64,000 nt of DNA. Origin: Actinomycetaceae bacterium (lineage in GTDB: Bacteria; Actinomycetota; Actinomycetes; Actinomycetales; Actinomycetaceae). Numbering within the stretch: the first letter of the stretch is position 1; each line of letters starts with the position of its first letter. Both the position numbers and the translations under genes were made by a program. The DNA lies in contig JAUMUM010000002.1 in assembly GCA_030530685.1 (NCBI GenBank), forward strand, positions 62,001 through 126,000, read 5' to 3'. A model generated the notes under the pieces. That model saw nothing but the letters and a program-made list of their open reading frames with translations. It was not told the DNA's origin and did no database searches. Below are positions 35,265 to 46,027 of the stretch, piece by piece.

Positions 35265-35468
35265 ATGGGCAAGTTTCTAACCATCGCAGACGTAGCGGAG
35301 TACCTCAACGTATCCGCCGGCCAGGTGCGCACGCTCATCAAGTCGGGTGAACTGCCTGCCATTCAGGTCGGGGGTCGCGGACAGTGGCGAATCGAGGACA
35401 CAAAGCTGGAGGAGTTCGTCAACCGCAGCTACCAGGCGACGCAGAGGAAGATCCAGGCCGAGCGCTGA
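35265..35468 (+). CDS. Small HTH_17 (excisionase/BldC-like) DNA-binding protein
   Basis: The 67-residue protein is a single winged-helix domain of the MerR/excisionase type: FLTIADVAEYLNVSAGQVRT forms the helix-turn-helix and GELPAIQVGGRGQWRIED the wing. A short basic tail ends it. GGGRGQWRI-type wings occur in a conserved actinobacterial group distinct from BldC proper. It is transcribed away from the SAF-ssd operon and convergent with the next gene. I infer that it may regulate itself and the divergent operon. GGGAAG lies nine bases before the ATG. Confidence 0.85.
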   Translation: MGKFLTIADVAEYLNVSAGQVRTLIKSGELPAIQVGGRGQWRIEDTKLEEFVNRSYQATQRKIQAER

Positions 35469-35495
35469 AACTTGCCGCGAGCACGCAGCCGCGAG

Positions 35496-36023
35496 TCACA
35501 CCTCGTGGTCGAAGGCCATCAGATCCACGCGCATAATCGAATTTTGCGCGACGCACACCTGCCCACCTACCGTTTCAATGTCAATGTAATCCTTGCCCAC
35601 CCGTACGAGGCTGCCGCGCAATGAGCCACAACGCAGGTGGCAATTCACGTAGCCTCCCGAGGCGAAACGCCTGACTGCCGAGCCGAAGCTCAGCGAGTCG
35701 GCCACCGCGCGGCTACTTTGCGCCGCACGCGTCAGTCCCCTGACCGCGTCGATCGCCCGCGCGGGAATGAGGCACGGCGTGCCCGCGAACTCGCAGTAGA
35801 GCCATTCGGTGGCGCACTCGACGACGCGGACCTCGATCGGCTCTCCCCCGAGGAATAGTGTGAGCGGAGCGCGACCGTGCGCGCGTATTCTTTCGACCAG
35901 AGCGATCGTAGCTTCCTCCGCCGCGCGCAGTTCGGCCGCCTCAGTCAGCGTCTCCTCTCGAATTTGGGCGTCCATTTGGCTTTCGACGTCAGCCAGGACG
36001 TCTTCCCATATGCTCTCGCTCAT
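35496..36023 (-). CDS. Conserved actinobacterial hypothetical protein
   Basis: The 175-residue protein begins MSESIWEDVLADVESQMDAQ with an acidic helical N-terminus (about 1-45). A beta-rich domain follows (LTLFLGGEPIEVRVVECATE, then CEFAGTPCLIPARAID) and ends VNCHLRCGSLRGSLVRVGKD and an acidic tail. The beta-rich C-terminus suggests an SH3-like or RNA/nucleotide-binding fold, but I cannot assign it. Homologues in actinobacteria are sometimes mislabelled as Fis-family regulators. No Shine-Dalgarno sequence is present; TAACGT ends six bases before the ATG, so it may be leaderless. Confidence 0.75.
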   Translation of the reverse strand: MSESIWEDVLADVESQMDAQIREETLTEAAELRAAEEATIALVERIRAHGRAPLTLFLGGEPIEVRVVECATEWLYCEFAGTPCLIPARAIDAVRGLTRAAQSSRAVADSLSFGSAVRRFASGGYVNCHLRCGSLRGSLVRVGKDYIDIETVGGQVCVAQNSIMRVDLMAFDHEV

Positions 36024-36551
36024 ACCCCAACGTTATCGGCGCATTTTCCGGCGCGATTTTTCGATCCACAGGCCCGCCGCCCGCATCCCACCGGGCACCA
36101 GGCGCCGTTCCGGACGGCTGTCCGGAACGGTCGACGCCGCGCGCGCCACTGGTCACCGGCACCCGTTCGCCGATTACGGGACAGGACGGCGCCAGGAACG
36201 AGGCGCCGGGCAAGACGCCACCTGGCACCGGTCAACGCCACCGAGCACCAACCGCGAGACCGCCAGTTACCGAACAAACGCCAAACACGCGACCATCGGC
36301 CGCAGCCGCCGGCGACCATCCGCGCCAACCGAGAGAAACCATCACCCGGTTGCCCGCGCCGCACCGATCCGCCGCGCCACGTCGCCGCCAAACTCGCGGC
36401 CACGGTATCCGCCGGGCCCGCTCGCTCGGCTCGCAAATTCAATACCTGACCGACGTACCGTGCATGCACCGCCGCCACAAAGCACAATAGATTGAAAGAT
36501 AAAAACATCAAACGCCACCAAACATCACGATAAGCCACGAAAAGAGTAGGT
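36024..36551. other. 528-bp divergent spacer with a perfect hairpin
   Basis: No gene is supported. CCGTTCCGGAC (36105-36115) and GTCCGGAACGG (36120-36130) form an 11-bp perfect stem with loop GGCT, near the 5' end of the minus-strand gene, so it is not that gene's terminator. The last 120 bp are markedly A-rich and probably hold the promoter of the LysM gene (possible -10 TAGATT near 36490). Confidence 0.45.
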
Positions 36552-37796
36552 ATGCACCCCGTTATCTTTGCCTTGTTTTCGCTTGGCAGCCTGGGCTGCG
36601 CGGTCTTCGCCTTTCACGGAGGCCGGCAACTGCTTGCGGAGGGGAGCGTATTCTTCGGTTCACCCGCCAGTTTGAGCGACCTGGCGAACGTGACCGTGGT
36701 GATGTGTTCCATTGTCGCATCCATCGCCCTCGCATGGACAGCCTTGTCTCACGCCGCGCTCGAGCAGGCCAGGCGCGGAAGGCGCGGCCCGCTCGTCCGA
36801 CTCGCTCGGCACCTGGGCACCCCGGCCGTTCGCCGAGCACTCGTGGCCACGGCCGCATCGGTGGTCGTTCCGTCTGTCGCCCACGCCCACGACGCTCCGC
36901 ACGCGCATGCCGCGCAGGACCAGCCGTCCGCGGTCCGGCCGGTTCCAATCTTCGGAGGATCGCAGGCCGGCGGTGCCTCGTCGCTCTTTGCCCGGACGAT
37001 CGGCACCGACGCCGGCCAGCACGACGACGAACCTGCGCCATACCGTGAAGCCACTCCAGACAGCACCGAGGCCGAACCAGTTGCGCCGCCCTCCCCGTGG
37101 GATGTCGGCTGGGGCGCAGGGCCACCGTCCGACTCGTGGGCGCAGCGCGATTCCTTGGCCCGACAGCCGCAGGCCCAGGAACCTCAAAGCGCGCAGCGGC
37201 ACACCGAAGCTCACGGGCAGTCGTCGCCCCGGGCATCACGGAATAAGAGGCCCCAGCCACAGGAGAAGGCGGCTCCCTCGTCGCAGGAACGCGGGCCGGA
37301 CCGTCACTCCGGCCCGCCGAGGCAAAATTTCACGACGCCGGACCGCAACCTTGCCGCACCTACCCGCCCCTTCACGGCGGTCGACCAACCCCTCGCCAGA
37401 CACGCCGACTCCGGCGAGATCGCCGCCACTGGCCCGGGCTCGGCCTGGGACATCGGCTGGGGCGCGTGCCCGAGCCTGACCGAAAACGGCACGGCATCCA
37501 CGTGCGCCGCCGGCACCGAGGCCGCCACGCAGGCGCGGGCCGGGTCGGCCATGCAGGCGAGCTCCGAGGCCGTGACGCGGGCCGAAGCCGGGGCGAGCGC
37601 CGCCTCCCGCACCCGCGTCGTCCAACCCGGCGAGTCCCTCTGGGACATTGCCTCCAGCGAGCTTCCTCCCGATGCGAGCGAGCCCCTCGTCTCCTCGCAC
37701 GTTTCGCGCTGGTTCGAAGCGAACCGCGCTATCCTCTCGCACCCTGACCGGATATATCCGGGCCAGGCGCTCACTCCCCCGGAAGGATACTCATGA
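36552..37796 (+). CDS. Membrane protein with C-terminal LysM-like domain
   Basis: The 414-residue protein has hydrophobic segments near residues 3-22, 45-66 and 96-111. A long Ala/Pro/Gln/Arg-rich external linker follows, and a LysM-like domain (about 355-410; VVQPGESLWDIASSEL, then YPGQALTPP) that should bind peptidoglycan ends it. The linker contains two copies of a WD(V/I)GWGA motif, at about 183-189 and 299-305. The ribosome-binding site is weak (AGAGTAGG). It overlaps the Rv3235-family gene by four bases (ATGA). This pairing upstream of secA recurs in actinobacteria. Its exact job is unknown; a link to envelope or secretion is inferred. Confidence 0.8.
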   Translation: MHPVIFALFSLGSLGCAVFAFHGGRQLLAEGSVFFGSPASLSDLANVTVVMCSIVASIALAWTALSHAALEQARRGRRGPLVRLARHLGTPAVRRALVATAASVVVPSVAHAHDAPHAHAAQDQPSAVRPVPIFGGSQAGGASSLFARTIGTDAGQHDDEPAPYREATPDSTEAEPVAPPSPWDVGWGAGPPSDSWAQRDSLARQPQAQEPQSAQRHTEAHGQSSPRASRNKRPQPQEKAAPSSQERGPDRHSGPPRQNFTTPDRNLAAPTRPFTAVDQPLARHADSGEIAATGPGSAWDIGWGACPSLTENGTASTCAAGTEAATQARAGSAMQASSEAVTRAEAGASAASRTRVVQPGESLWDIASSELPPDASEPLVSSHVSRWFEANRAILSHPDRIYPGQALTPPEGYS

Positions 37797-38353
37797 GCAT
37801 CATCGCAGCAAAACCCCCTCGCTCGATCAGCGTCGGGCGGCCGCCCGCGCAGGTTTTCACACCCGTGCCCGCCGAGGACGACGGCCGCGCCCTCCCCCAA
37901 CATGAGCTTCCCCGAACGTCGCCAGACGAGCCCTGGGATCGCGTCGCACTGACCGCCGTCCCCGCTTCCGAGCCTAAGTGGGACGAGGAGGCCCCGGATC
38001 TGAGGCGAGCCCTGCCGGCGGACGCGCCCGACGGCCGCGCGATGGTCGGCACGATCGTCATCTTCGCCGTCGAGATCCTCCTGGGACACCGCCCGCCTTC
38101 GGCCCTGCGCCGGTGGCTGACCCCCGAGGTATTCGGCCCACTGGTGCGCCGAGCCGGGCTCGCCCACCGGATCAAGGGCAAGGCGCCGCGAACCCGGACG
38201 CCGCGAATACTGCAGGTGCTGGCCAGCCAGCCCAAGGCACGGGTCATTGAGGCGGTCACAGCCGTCCACGACGGCCAGCGCGTGCGTGCCGCGTGCCTGC
38301 GGCTGGAGTTCCTTCGCGGACGGTGGAAGGTCGTCGCCCTGGAGATCGGCTGA
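37793..38353 (+). CDS. Rv3235-family (DUF6459) protein
   Basis: The 186-residue protein has a disordered Pro/Asp-rich N-terminus (about 1-80) and a compact C-terminal domain (FAVEILLGHRPPSALRRWLT, later RVRAACLRLEFLRGRWKVVA) typical of the Rv3235 family, found near secA in mycobacteria and many actinobacteria. It is translationally coupled to the LysM gene. No signal peptide or membrane helix is seen. Its function is unknown; conservation beside secA suggests a role in secretion or in the envelope. Confidence 0.85.
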   Translation: MSIIAAKPPRSISVGRPPAQVFTPVPAEDDGRALPQHELPRTSPDEPWDRVALTAVPASEPKWDEEAPDLRRALPADAPDGRAMVGTIVIFAVEILLGHRPPSALRRWLTPEVFGPLVRRAGLAHRIKGKAPRTRTPRILQVLASQPKARVIEAVTAVHDGQRVRAACLRLEFLRGRWKVVALEIG

Positions 38354-38457
38354 CCTCCCGTGCCCGCCACGGCGCCGACACCCGCCATGGCGCGAAGCGC
38401 GCACCGGTCGCCCCGCCGTCGCGAGGTAGCGTCGCCGTCGCACCAGCCTCGCCAGCC

Positions 38458-38477
38458 CCGGGCAGGCCCGTGCCCGG
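38458..38477. terminator. Possible hairpin between convergent Rv3235-family and secA genes
   Basis: CCGGGCA (38458-38464) pairs with TGCCCGG (38471-38477) around six bases. No T tract on either side. It may serve both convergent genes. Confidence 0.25.
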
Positions 38478-38536
38478 CCAAGCGGCGACCCGGTGCCTCT
38501 GGGCACGCGAGCCGCCTTTAGAAACGCAAGCCGCGC

Positions 38537-41407
<2,871 letters not shown>

Positions 41408-41462
41408 GAAGATTTCTCCTAATTCTGACGCGCGGCGTCCCACGCTTTCGGTACCGGCATCC

Positions 41463-41468
41463 ATTCTA
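41463..41468 (-). promoter_or_regulatory. Possible -10 box of secA
   Basis: TAGAAT on the minus strand, about 56 bases before the GTG start. No convincing -35 box is seen. Confidence 0.3.
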
Positions 41469-41500
41469 GGCGAGTTCACCGACACGCATAGGGGGCGCAC

Positions 41501-41805
41501 CTACGCCTGGGGATGAATCACCGCGGGGGCGCCGGGCGACGAGCACAGTCCCGTGCAAGCCCGGTCAGCTACTGTGTGCGTGCACGCATGGAAGCGGCGA
41601 TGGTCGTGCAGCGGCACGCAGAGCGCCGCTCGACTGCAGCACGCAGAACCTCGCTCGGCCGCGGCACGGTTACGATGCGCACGCGGCCCGGCGGCGCGCG
41701 AGGAAGCTGGCATCACGCGCTGGGAAAGCTGCGGCGCGCAAGGGAAAGCTGCGGCGCACGCTACCCAAAAGCGCGGCATCCACCGTGCAGGCGAGACGCT
41801 CCGCC
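41501..41805. repeat. Spacer between secA and the polyprenyl synthase, with 20-bp tandem repeat
   Basis: I see no gene in this 300-bp stretch. GGGAAAGCTGCGGCGC is perfect at 41722-41737 and 41742-41757 (20-bp period). Several GCACGC-rich near-repeats precede it (around 41590-41700). No clear terminator for the long upstream nuo operon is visible. Confidence 0.55.
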
Positions 41806-42801
41806 TCAGGCGACCCGCTCCACCGCCTGGCGGCTGAAATCGACGAGGGCGCGGCGGATCTCGCCGTCGGGCACCTCCTCCAGGTGCGCCTCGGCCCGGG
41901 CGGCCCACTGGAGGGCCATGCGCCGGGTCTGCTCGAGGACCGGATGCTCGCGCAGCAGGGCGACGACCGCGGCCAGCGCCTCGTCACTGGCCAGGTCGGC
42001 GTCGGCCAGCAGCCGGAGTATCCGCTCGCCTGCCGCGTCCAGGCTTCCCGCGGCACTCTGCTCGCGCAGCAGGATGATGGGCATGGTGTCCACGCCCTCG
42101 CGCAGGTCGGTGCCGGGTGTTTTGCCCGTGATCTCGCCGTCGACCTCGATGTCGATGATGTCGTCGGCCAGCTGGAAGGCGACGCCGACGCACTCGCCGT
42201 AGGCCGCCAGGACGTCGGCGGTCTCCTGCGTGCCGCCGGCCGATAGCACACCGTGCACGGCCGACGCCGCCACGAGCGATCCCGTCTTGTCGGCCAGGAC
42301 CTGGATGTAGTGCTCGCGCGCGGACTGGCCCGGCCGCGGCCCAAGCGTCTCGTGCAGCTGACCCTGGCACAGCCGCTCGAAGGTCTTCGCGTGCAGCAGC
42401 ACGGCCCGCGGCCCAAGCCCCGCGACGATGCTCGACGCCCGCGCGAAGAGGATGTCGCCAGCCAGGATGGCCACCGTGTTGCCGAACTTCGCCTGGGCCG
42501 AGGGAACGCCGCGGCGCATGGGCGCCTCGTCCATGACGTCATCGTGGTAGAGGGAGGCGAGATGGGTGAGCTCGACGACGATCGCCGAGTCGTAGACGGC
42601 GTCCGCATCCGGGTGCACGCCAAGCTCCGAGGCGAGAAGCGCCAGGGCCGGCCTCAGCCGCTTGCCCCCTGCATACGCCAGATGCGACGTCGCCGGGTCG
42701 ATCTGCAGGTCGTCGAGCCGCACCTGACCGGCCAGTTTTTCCTCGACGATTCCCAACCGCGCACCGAGCCTTTCGGCCAATGCGTCCCCTCCAAAACTCA
42801 T
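41806..42801 (-). CDS. Polyprenyl diphosphate synthase (menaquinone side chain)
   Basis: The 331-residue trans-prenyltransferase extends isopentenyl units into the isoprenoid chain. It shows the first aspartate-rich motif LYHDDVMD (about 84-91), preceded by GGKRLRPAL, and the second DDIID near 213 with the typical K(T)PGTDLREG after it. Actinobacterial homologues at the end of nuo operons are GrcC/IspB-type and supply the menaquinone side chain. The exact chain length cannot be read here. The ATG at 42801 starts two bases after the nuoN stop, so it belongs to the same transcript. Confidence 0.9.
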   Translation of the reverse strand: MSFGGDALAERLGARLGIVEEKLAGQVRLDDLQIDPATSHLAYAGGKRLRPALALLASELGVHPDADAVYDSAIVVELTHLASLYHDDVMDEAPMRRGVPSAQAKFGNTVAILAGDILFARASSIVAGLGPRAVLLHAKTFERLCQGQLHETLGPRPGQSAREHYIQVLADKTGSLVAASAVHGVLSAGGTQETADVLAAYGECVGVAFQLADDIIDIEVDGEITGKTPGTDLREGVDTMPIILLREQSAAGSLDAAGERILRLLADADLASDEALAAVVALLREHPVLEQTRRMALQWAARAEAHLEEVPDGEIRRALVDFSRQAVERVA

Positions 42802-42803
42802 TC

Positions 42804-44387
42804 TCAAAGCATAAACTTAACTGCCTCGCCGAGAAAGTTCATCACCGGGCCCGGCACAATCCCCAGCAGCAGTGTGCCGATGGCGCATGCGCCTATGGCC
42901 ACGCTCGAGTAGCCCTCGGACTCAACGACGGTCACGCGCTGGTGCCCGTCGCCGTCGCGCAGAAACATGGTGTGGATGAGCCGGAAGTAGAAGAACGCCG
43001 TGGCCGCCGAAGCCAGCACCGCCAGCACGACGAGGACCGCCTCGCCCCCGTGGACACCGGAGGCGAAGACAAGGTACTTCCCGATGAACCCGCCCGTCAG
43101 CGGAATGCCCGCAAAGGATAGGAGGAAGATGGCCATGGCCCCGGCCAGCACCGGGTTGCTACGGCCCAGCCCCCTCCACTGCTCAATGAGCGTGGCCTCG
43201 CCCAGGACATTGCCCTCGGCGTCGCGCTGGCGCACGAGCGTGATGACGGCAAAGGCGCCAACGCTGGCCAGGCCGTAGGCGAGCAGGTAGAAGGCCACCG
43301 AGGCAATCGCCGTGGAGGTGTAGGAACCGACGCCAATGAGCACGAATCCCGCATGCGCAATCGACGAGTAGGCGAGCATGCGCTTGATGTCCTTCTGGAC
43401 GATTCCGCCCACCGTGCCGACGAGCATCGTCGCGATGATGACCGTCCACAGCACCGGCGCCATCTCCCACTGCACGGCGTTGCCGACGACGTAGGCGAAG
43501 CGCAGCATGGCAGCGAAGGCGGCGATCTTCGTGCCCGCGGCCATGAAGCCCGTGACAGGCGTCGGCGCTCCCTGATAGGTATCCGGCGTCCACGAGTGGA
43601 ATGGAGCCGCGCCCACCTTGAACAGCAGGCCCACGAGCACCAGGGAAAAACCTGCGATGAGCAGGGCGTCCATGCCGACGGAAGAACTGGCGGTGTCGAC
43701 GATCGCCGCGTAGCCGACCGAACCGGCGTATCCGTACAGCAGCGCGGCGCCCATGAGGAAGAAGGCAGAAGAGAACGCGCCGAGCAGGAAGTACTTGATG
43801 GCCGCTTCCTGCGACAGCGCCCTGCGGCGGCGGGCCGTTGCGCACAGAACGTACAGCGGCAGAGAGAGCACCTCGAGGGCGATAAAGAGCGTCAGCAGGT
43901 CATTCGCCGAGGCGAAGGCGAGCATGCCACCCACGGCGAACAGCGACAGCGGGAAGACCTCGGTCTGGACGAGCCCTGCCTCGGTGGCCTCCCGCTCGTC
44001 GAGCGAACCGGGCTGGGTGGCCGCCGACGCCGCGAAGGCGCCCTCGCCCGTGAGTGTCCGATCCGCCATGACGAGGACGGCGAAGAACGCGCACACGAGG
44101 ATGGCTGCCTGGAACATGAGGGCCGGCATGTCCTCCGCGAAAGTCCCGAGGGCTCCCTGCGTCCGACCGCCGGAGACCACCGGCGCCGGCCCCTCGGTGG
44201 AAACCACGGTGACCCGCCACATGGTAGCAATGAACGCGCCGACCAGCGCGGTCAGCGTGAACACGATCTGCACGGACCGCCTGAACCTGGCGGGCATGAA
44301 AGCCTCGACGAGCACCGAGAGCACCGCGGCTCCCAGCACGAGCAGAAGGGGCGTCAGGGCTGCCCAGTCGATGGTCGGTGAAATCAC
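42804..44387 (-). CDS. nuoN: NADH-quinone oxidoreductase subunit N
   Basis: NuoN is one of three antiporter-like proton-pumping subunits of complex I. The 527-residue protein has about 14 predicted helices and the family core LFIALEVLSLPLYVLCATAR, the lysine-bearing AIKYFLLGAFSSAFFLMGAA and the DIKRMLAYSSIAHAGFVLIG segment. A hydrophilic insertion (about 115-135) lies between early helices. It starts with GTG overlapping the nuoM stop (GTGA). Unlike some genomes it is the last nuo gene, followed directly by the polyprenyl synthase. Confidence 0.95.
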   Translation of the reverse strand: MISPTIDWAALTPLLLVLGAAVLSVLVEAFMPARFRRSVQIVFTLTALVGAFIATMWRVTVVSTEGPAPVVSGGRTQGALGTFAEDMPALMFQAAILVCAFFAVLVMADRTLTGEGAFAASAATQPGSLDEREATEAGLVQTEVFPLSLFAVGGMLAFASANDLLTLFIALEVLSLPLYVLCATARRRRALSQEAAIKYFLLGAFSSAFFLMGAALLYGYAGSVGYAAIVDTASSSVGMDALLIAGFSLVLVGLLFKVGAAPFHSWTPDTYQGAPTPVTGFMAAGTKIAAFAAMLRFAYVVGNAVQWEMAPVLWTVIIATMLVGTVGGIVQKDIKRMLAYSSIAHAGFVLIGVGSYTSTAIASVAFYLLAYGLASVGAFAVITLVRQRDAEGNVLGEATLIEQWRGLGRSNPVLAGAMAIFLLSFAGIPLTGGFIGKYLVFASGVHGGEAVLVVLAVLASAATAFFYFRLIHTMFLRDGDGHQRVTVVESEGYSSVAIGACAIGTLLLGIVPGPVMNFLGEAVKFML

Positions 44388-46009
44388 TTCGCGCTCCCTT
44401 CGTCACCAGCGACCGTGACGATCGCCGCTGCATCCTCCGCCACGGGCCGGACGGCATCGAGCATGGGGCCGGGCAGGAAACCGAGCGCGAGCATCGCCGC
44501 CACGAGCAGGCCCGCGACGGTCTTCTCGCTGCCGTCGAGGTCCGCCACGTCGGCGTCGTCCTCCGGTTTCGGGCCGGTGAAGATCTTCTGGTACGGCAAG
44601 AGGATGTACAGGGCCGCGAGGATCACGCCGAAGACGGCGATGATCGCCAGCGCCTGGTGGCTCTCAAAGGTCCCCGCAAGGACGAGGAACTCGGGAACGA
44701 ACCCGGACAGGCCCGGCAGAGCGATGGTGGCCAGGCCGGAGACGAGGAAAACGCCGGCAATGATCGGCGTGACCCGCTGCCACCCGCCGTAGCCCTCGAG
44801 GTCGTATCCCGCGCGGCCGCGCCGCCCCAGGAAGCCCACCGTCAGGAAGAGCGCCCCGGTAGCCACGCCGTGGGCAACCATGTAGGCAATGGCGCCAGTC
44901 ATGGCGACCTCGCTACCGGAGAAGATGCCCAGAACGATGAAGCCGAAGTGGCTGACCGAGGTGTAGGCGATCAGGCGCATGAGATCCCGCGAGGCGATCG
45001 CCATGAACGCGCCCCAGAAGATCGAGACGACGGCGAGGATCATGATGGGCAGGGCCGCCTGCCGCGAGGCCTGAGGGAAGATCGGCAGGCACAGGGCGAT
45101 CATGCCGAAGGTTCCGAGCTTGTCGAGCACGCCAACGAGCAGGGTCGAGGTTCCCGCCTGCGCCTGGGCCGTCGTGTCCGGCAGCCACGTGTGCAGCGGG
45201 AACATCGGCGCCTTGATGGCGAAGGCGAAGAAGAAGGACACGAACAGGAGCATCGCCACCGTGTCGCTGCCCTGGAAGGCGCCCTCGGCGGCAAGGGTGT
45301 CGATGAGGAAGCGCGTGGCCCCGTCCTCGGCCCACGTATTGACCGCCAGGCCGACGACGCCAACGAGCATGACGAGCCCGCCGAGCAGCGAGTACAGGAC
45401 GAACTTGATGGCCGCCCGGTGCCGTTCCTCGCCGCCGTACCGCCCGACGAGGAAGTAGACGGGCAGGATCATGAGCTCGAAGAGAATGTAGAAGAGGAAG
45501 AGGTCGCGGGCCGCGAAGATCGCGATCATGATCGCCTCGAGGGCGAGCGTCCAACCGACATAGCCGGCGGCGCGGGGCCCTGTGCCCTCGGCGAGGTCCG
45601 CCTCCCCGTCGGCGCGACTGCCAGCGTCGGCGCGACTGCCCGCACCTCGCGCCGCGAAGTCGCCCCTGGCGGCCAGGAGGACGATCGGCACGAGGAACGT
45701 GGCCAGGCCAATCATCACCAGCCCCATGCCGTTGACGCCCAGGGCCAGGCTCGCACCGATCTGGGGAATCCAGCGGTAGGTCTCGGCCAGTTGGACCTGC
45801 CCGGCGCGGTCCATGTCGAAGCCGGAGGCGGCAGCGACCAGGAAGAGGCCGAAGATGATCGCGGACAGGCAGATGCCGAACGGCAGCGCGAGTCTCTTGA
45901 CGGCCGGCACGGCCCACACGGTCAGCGCGCCGAGGGCCGCAATGACCACGAGTAGGCTCAGCCAGGGAAACTCCGCCTCGATGGCGGTGGCATCAGTAGC
46001 TAGGTTCAT
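44384..46009 (-). CDS. nuoM: NADH-quinone oxidoreductase subunit M
   Basis: NuoM is an antiporter-like membrane subunit. The 541-residue protein has ELMILPVYFLVGRYG (with the functionally important Glu and Pro), AIKFVLYSLLGGLVMLVGVVG, HTWLPDTTAQAQAGTSTLL and DLMRLIAYTSVSHFGFIVLG. A charged insertion at about 120-146 (AARGAGSRADAGSRADGEAD) separates early helices. It includes an exact 18-bp duplication in the DNA (GSRADA twice). GAAGGAAGC precedes the ATG at 46009. NuoN overlaps its stop. Confidence 0.95.
   Translation of the reverse strand: MNLATDATAIEAEFPWLSLLVVIAALGALTVWAVPAVKRLALPFGICLSAIIFGLFLVAAASGFDMDRAGQVQLAETYRWIPQIGASLALGVNGMGLVMIGLATFLVPIVLLAARGDFAARGAGSRADAGSRADGEADLAEGTGPRAAGYVGWTLALEAIMIAIFAARDLFLFYILFELMILPVYFLVGRYGGEERHRAAIKFVLYSLLGGLVMLVGVVGLAVNTWAEDGATRFLIDTLAAEGAFQGSDTVAMLLFVSFFFAFAIKAPMFPLHTWLPDTTAQAQAGTSTLLVGVLDKLGTFGMIALCLPIFPQASRQAALPIMILAVVSIFWGAFMAIASRDLMRLIAYTSVSHFGFIVLGIFSGSEVAMTGAIAYMVAHGVATGALFLTVGFLGRRGRAGYDLEGYGGWQRVTPIIAGVFLVSGLATIALPGLSGFVPEFLVLAGTFESHQALAIIAVFGVILAALYILLPYQKIFTGPKPEDDADVADLDGSEKTVAGLLVAAMLALGFLPGPMLDAVRPVAEDAAAIVTVAGDEGSAK
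45608..45640. repeat. In-frame 18-bp tandem duplication inside nuoM
   Basis: GTCGGCGCGACTGCC is perfect at 45608-45622 and 45626-45640. It adds one extra GSRADA hexapeptide to a hydrophilic loop of NuoM and keeps the frame. Confidence 0.75.
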
Positions 46010-46027
46010 ATCGCTTCCTTCTCCCCG

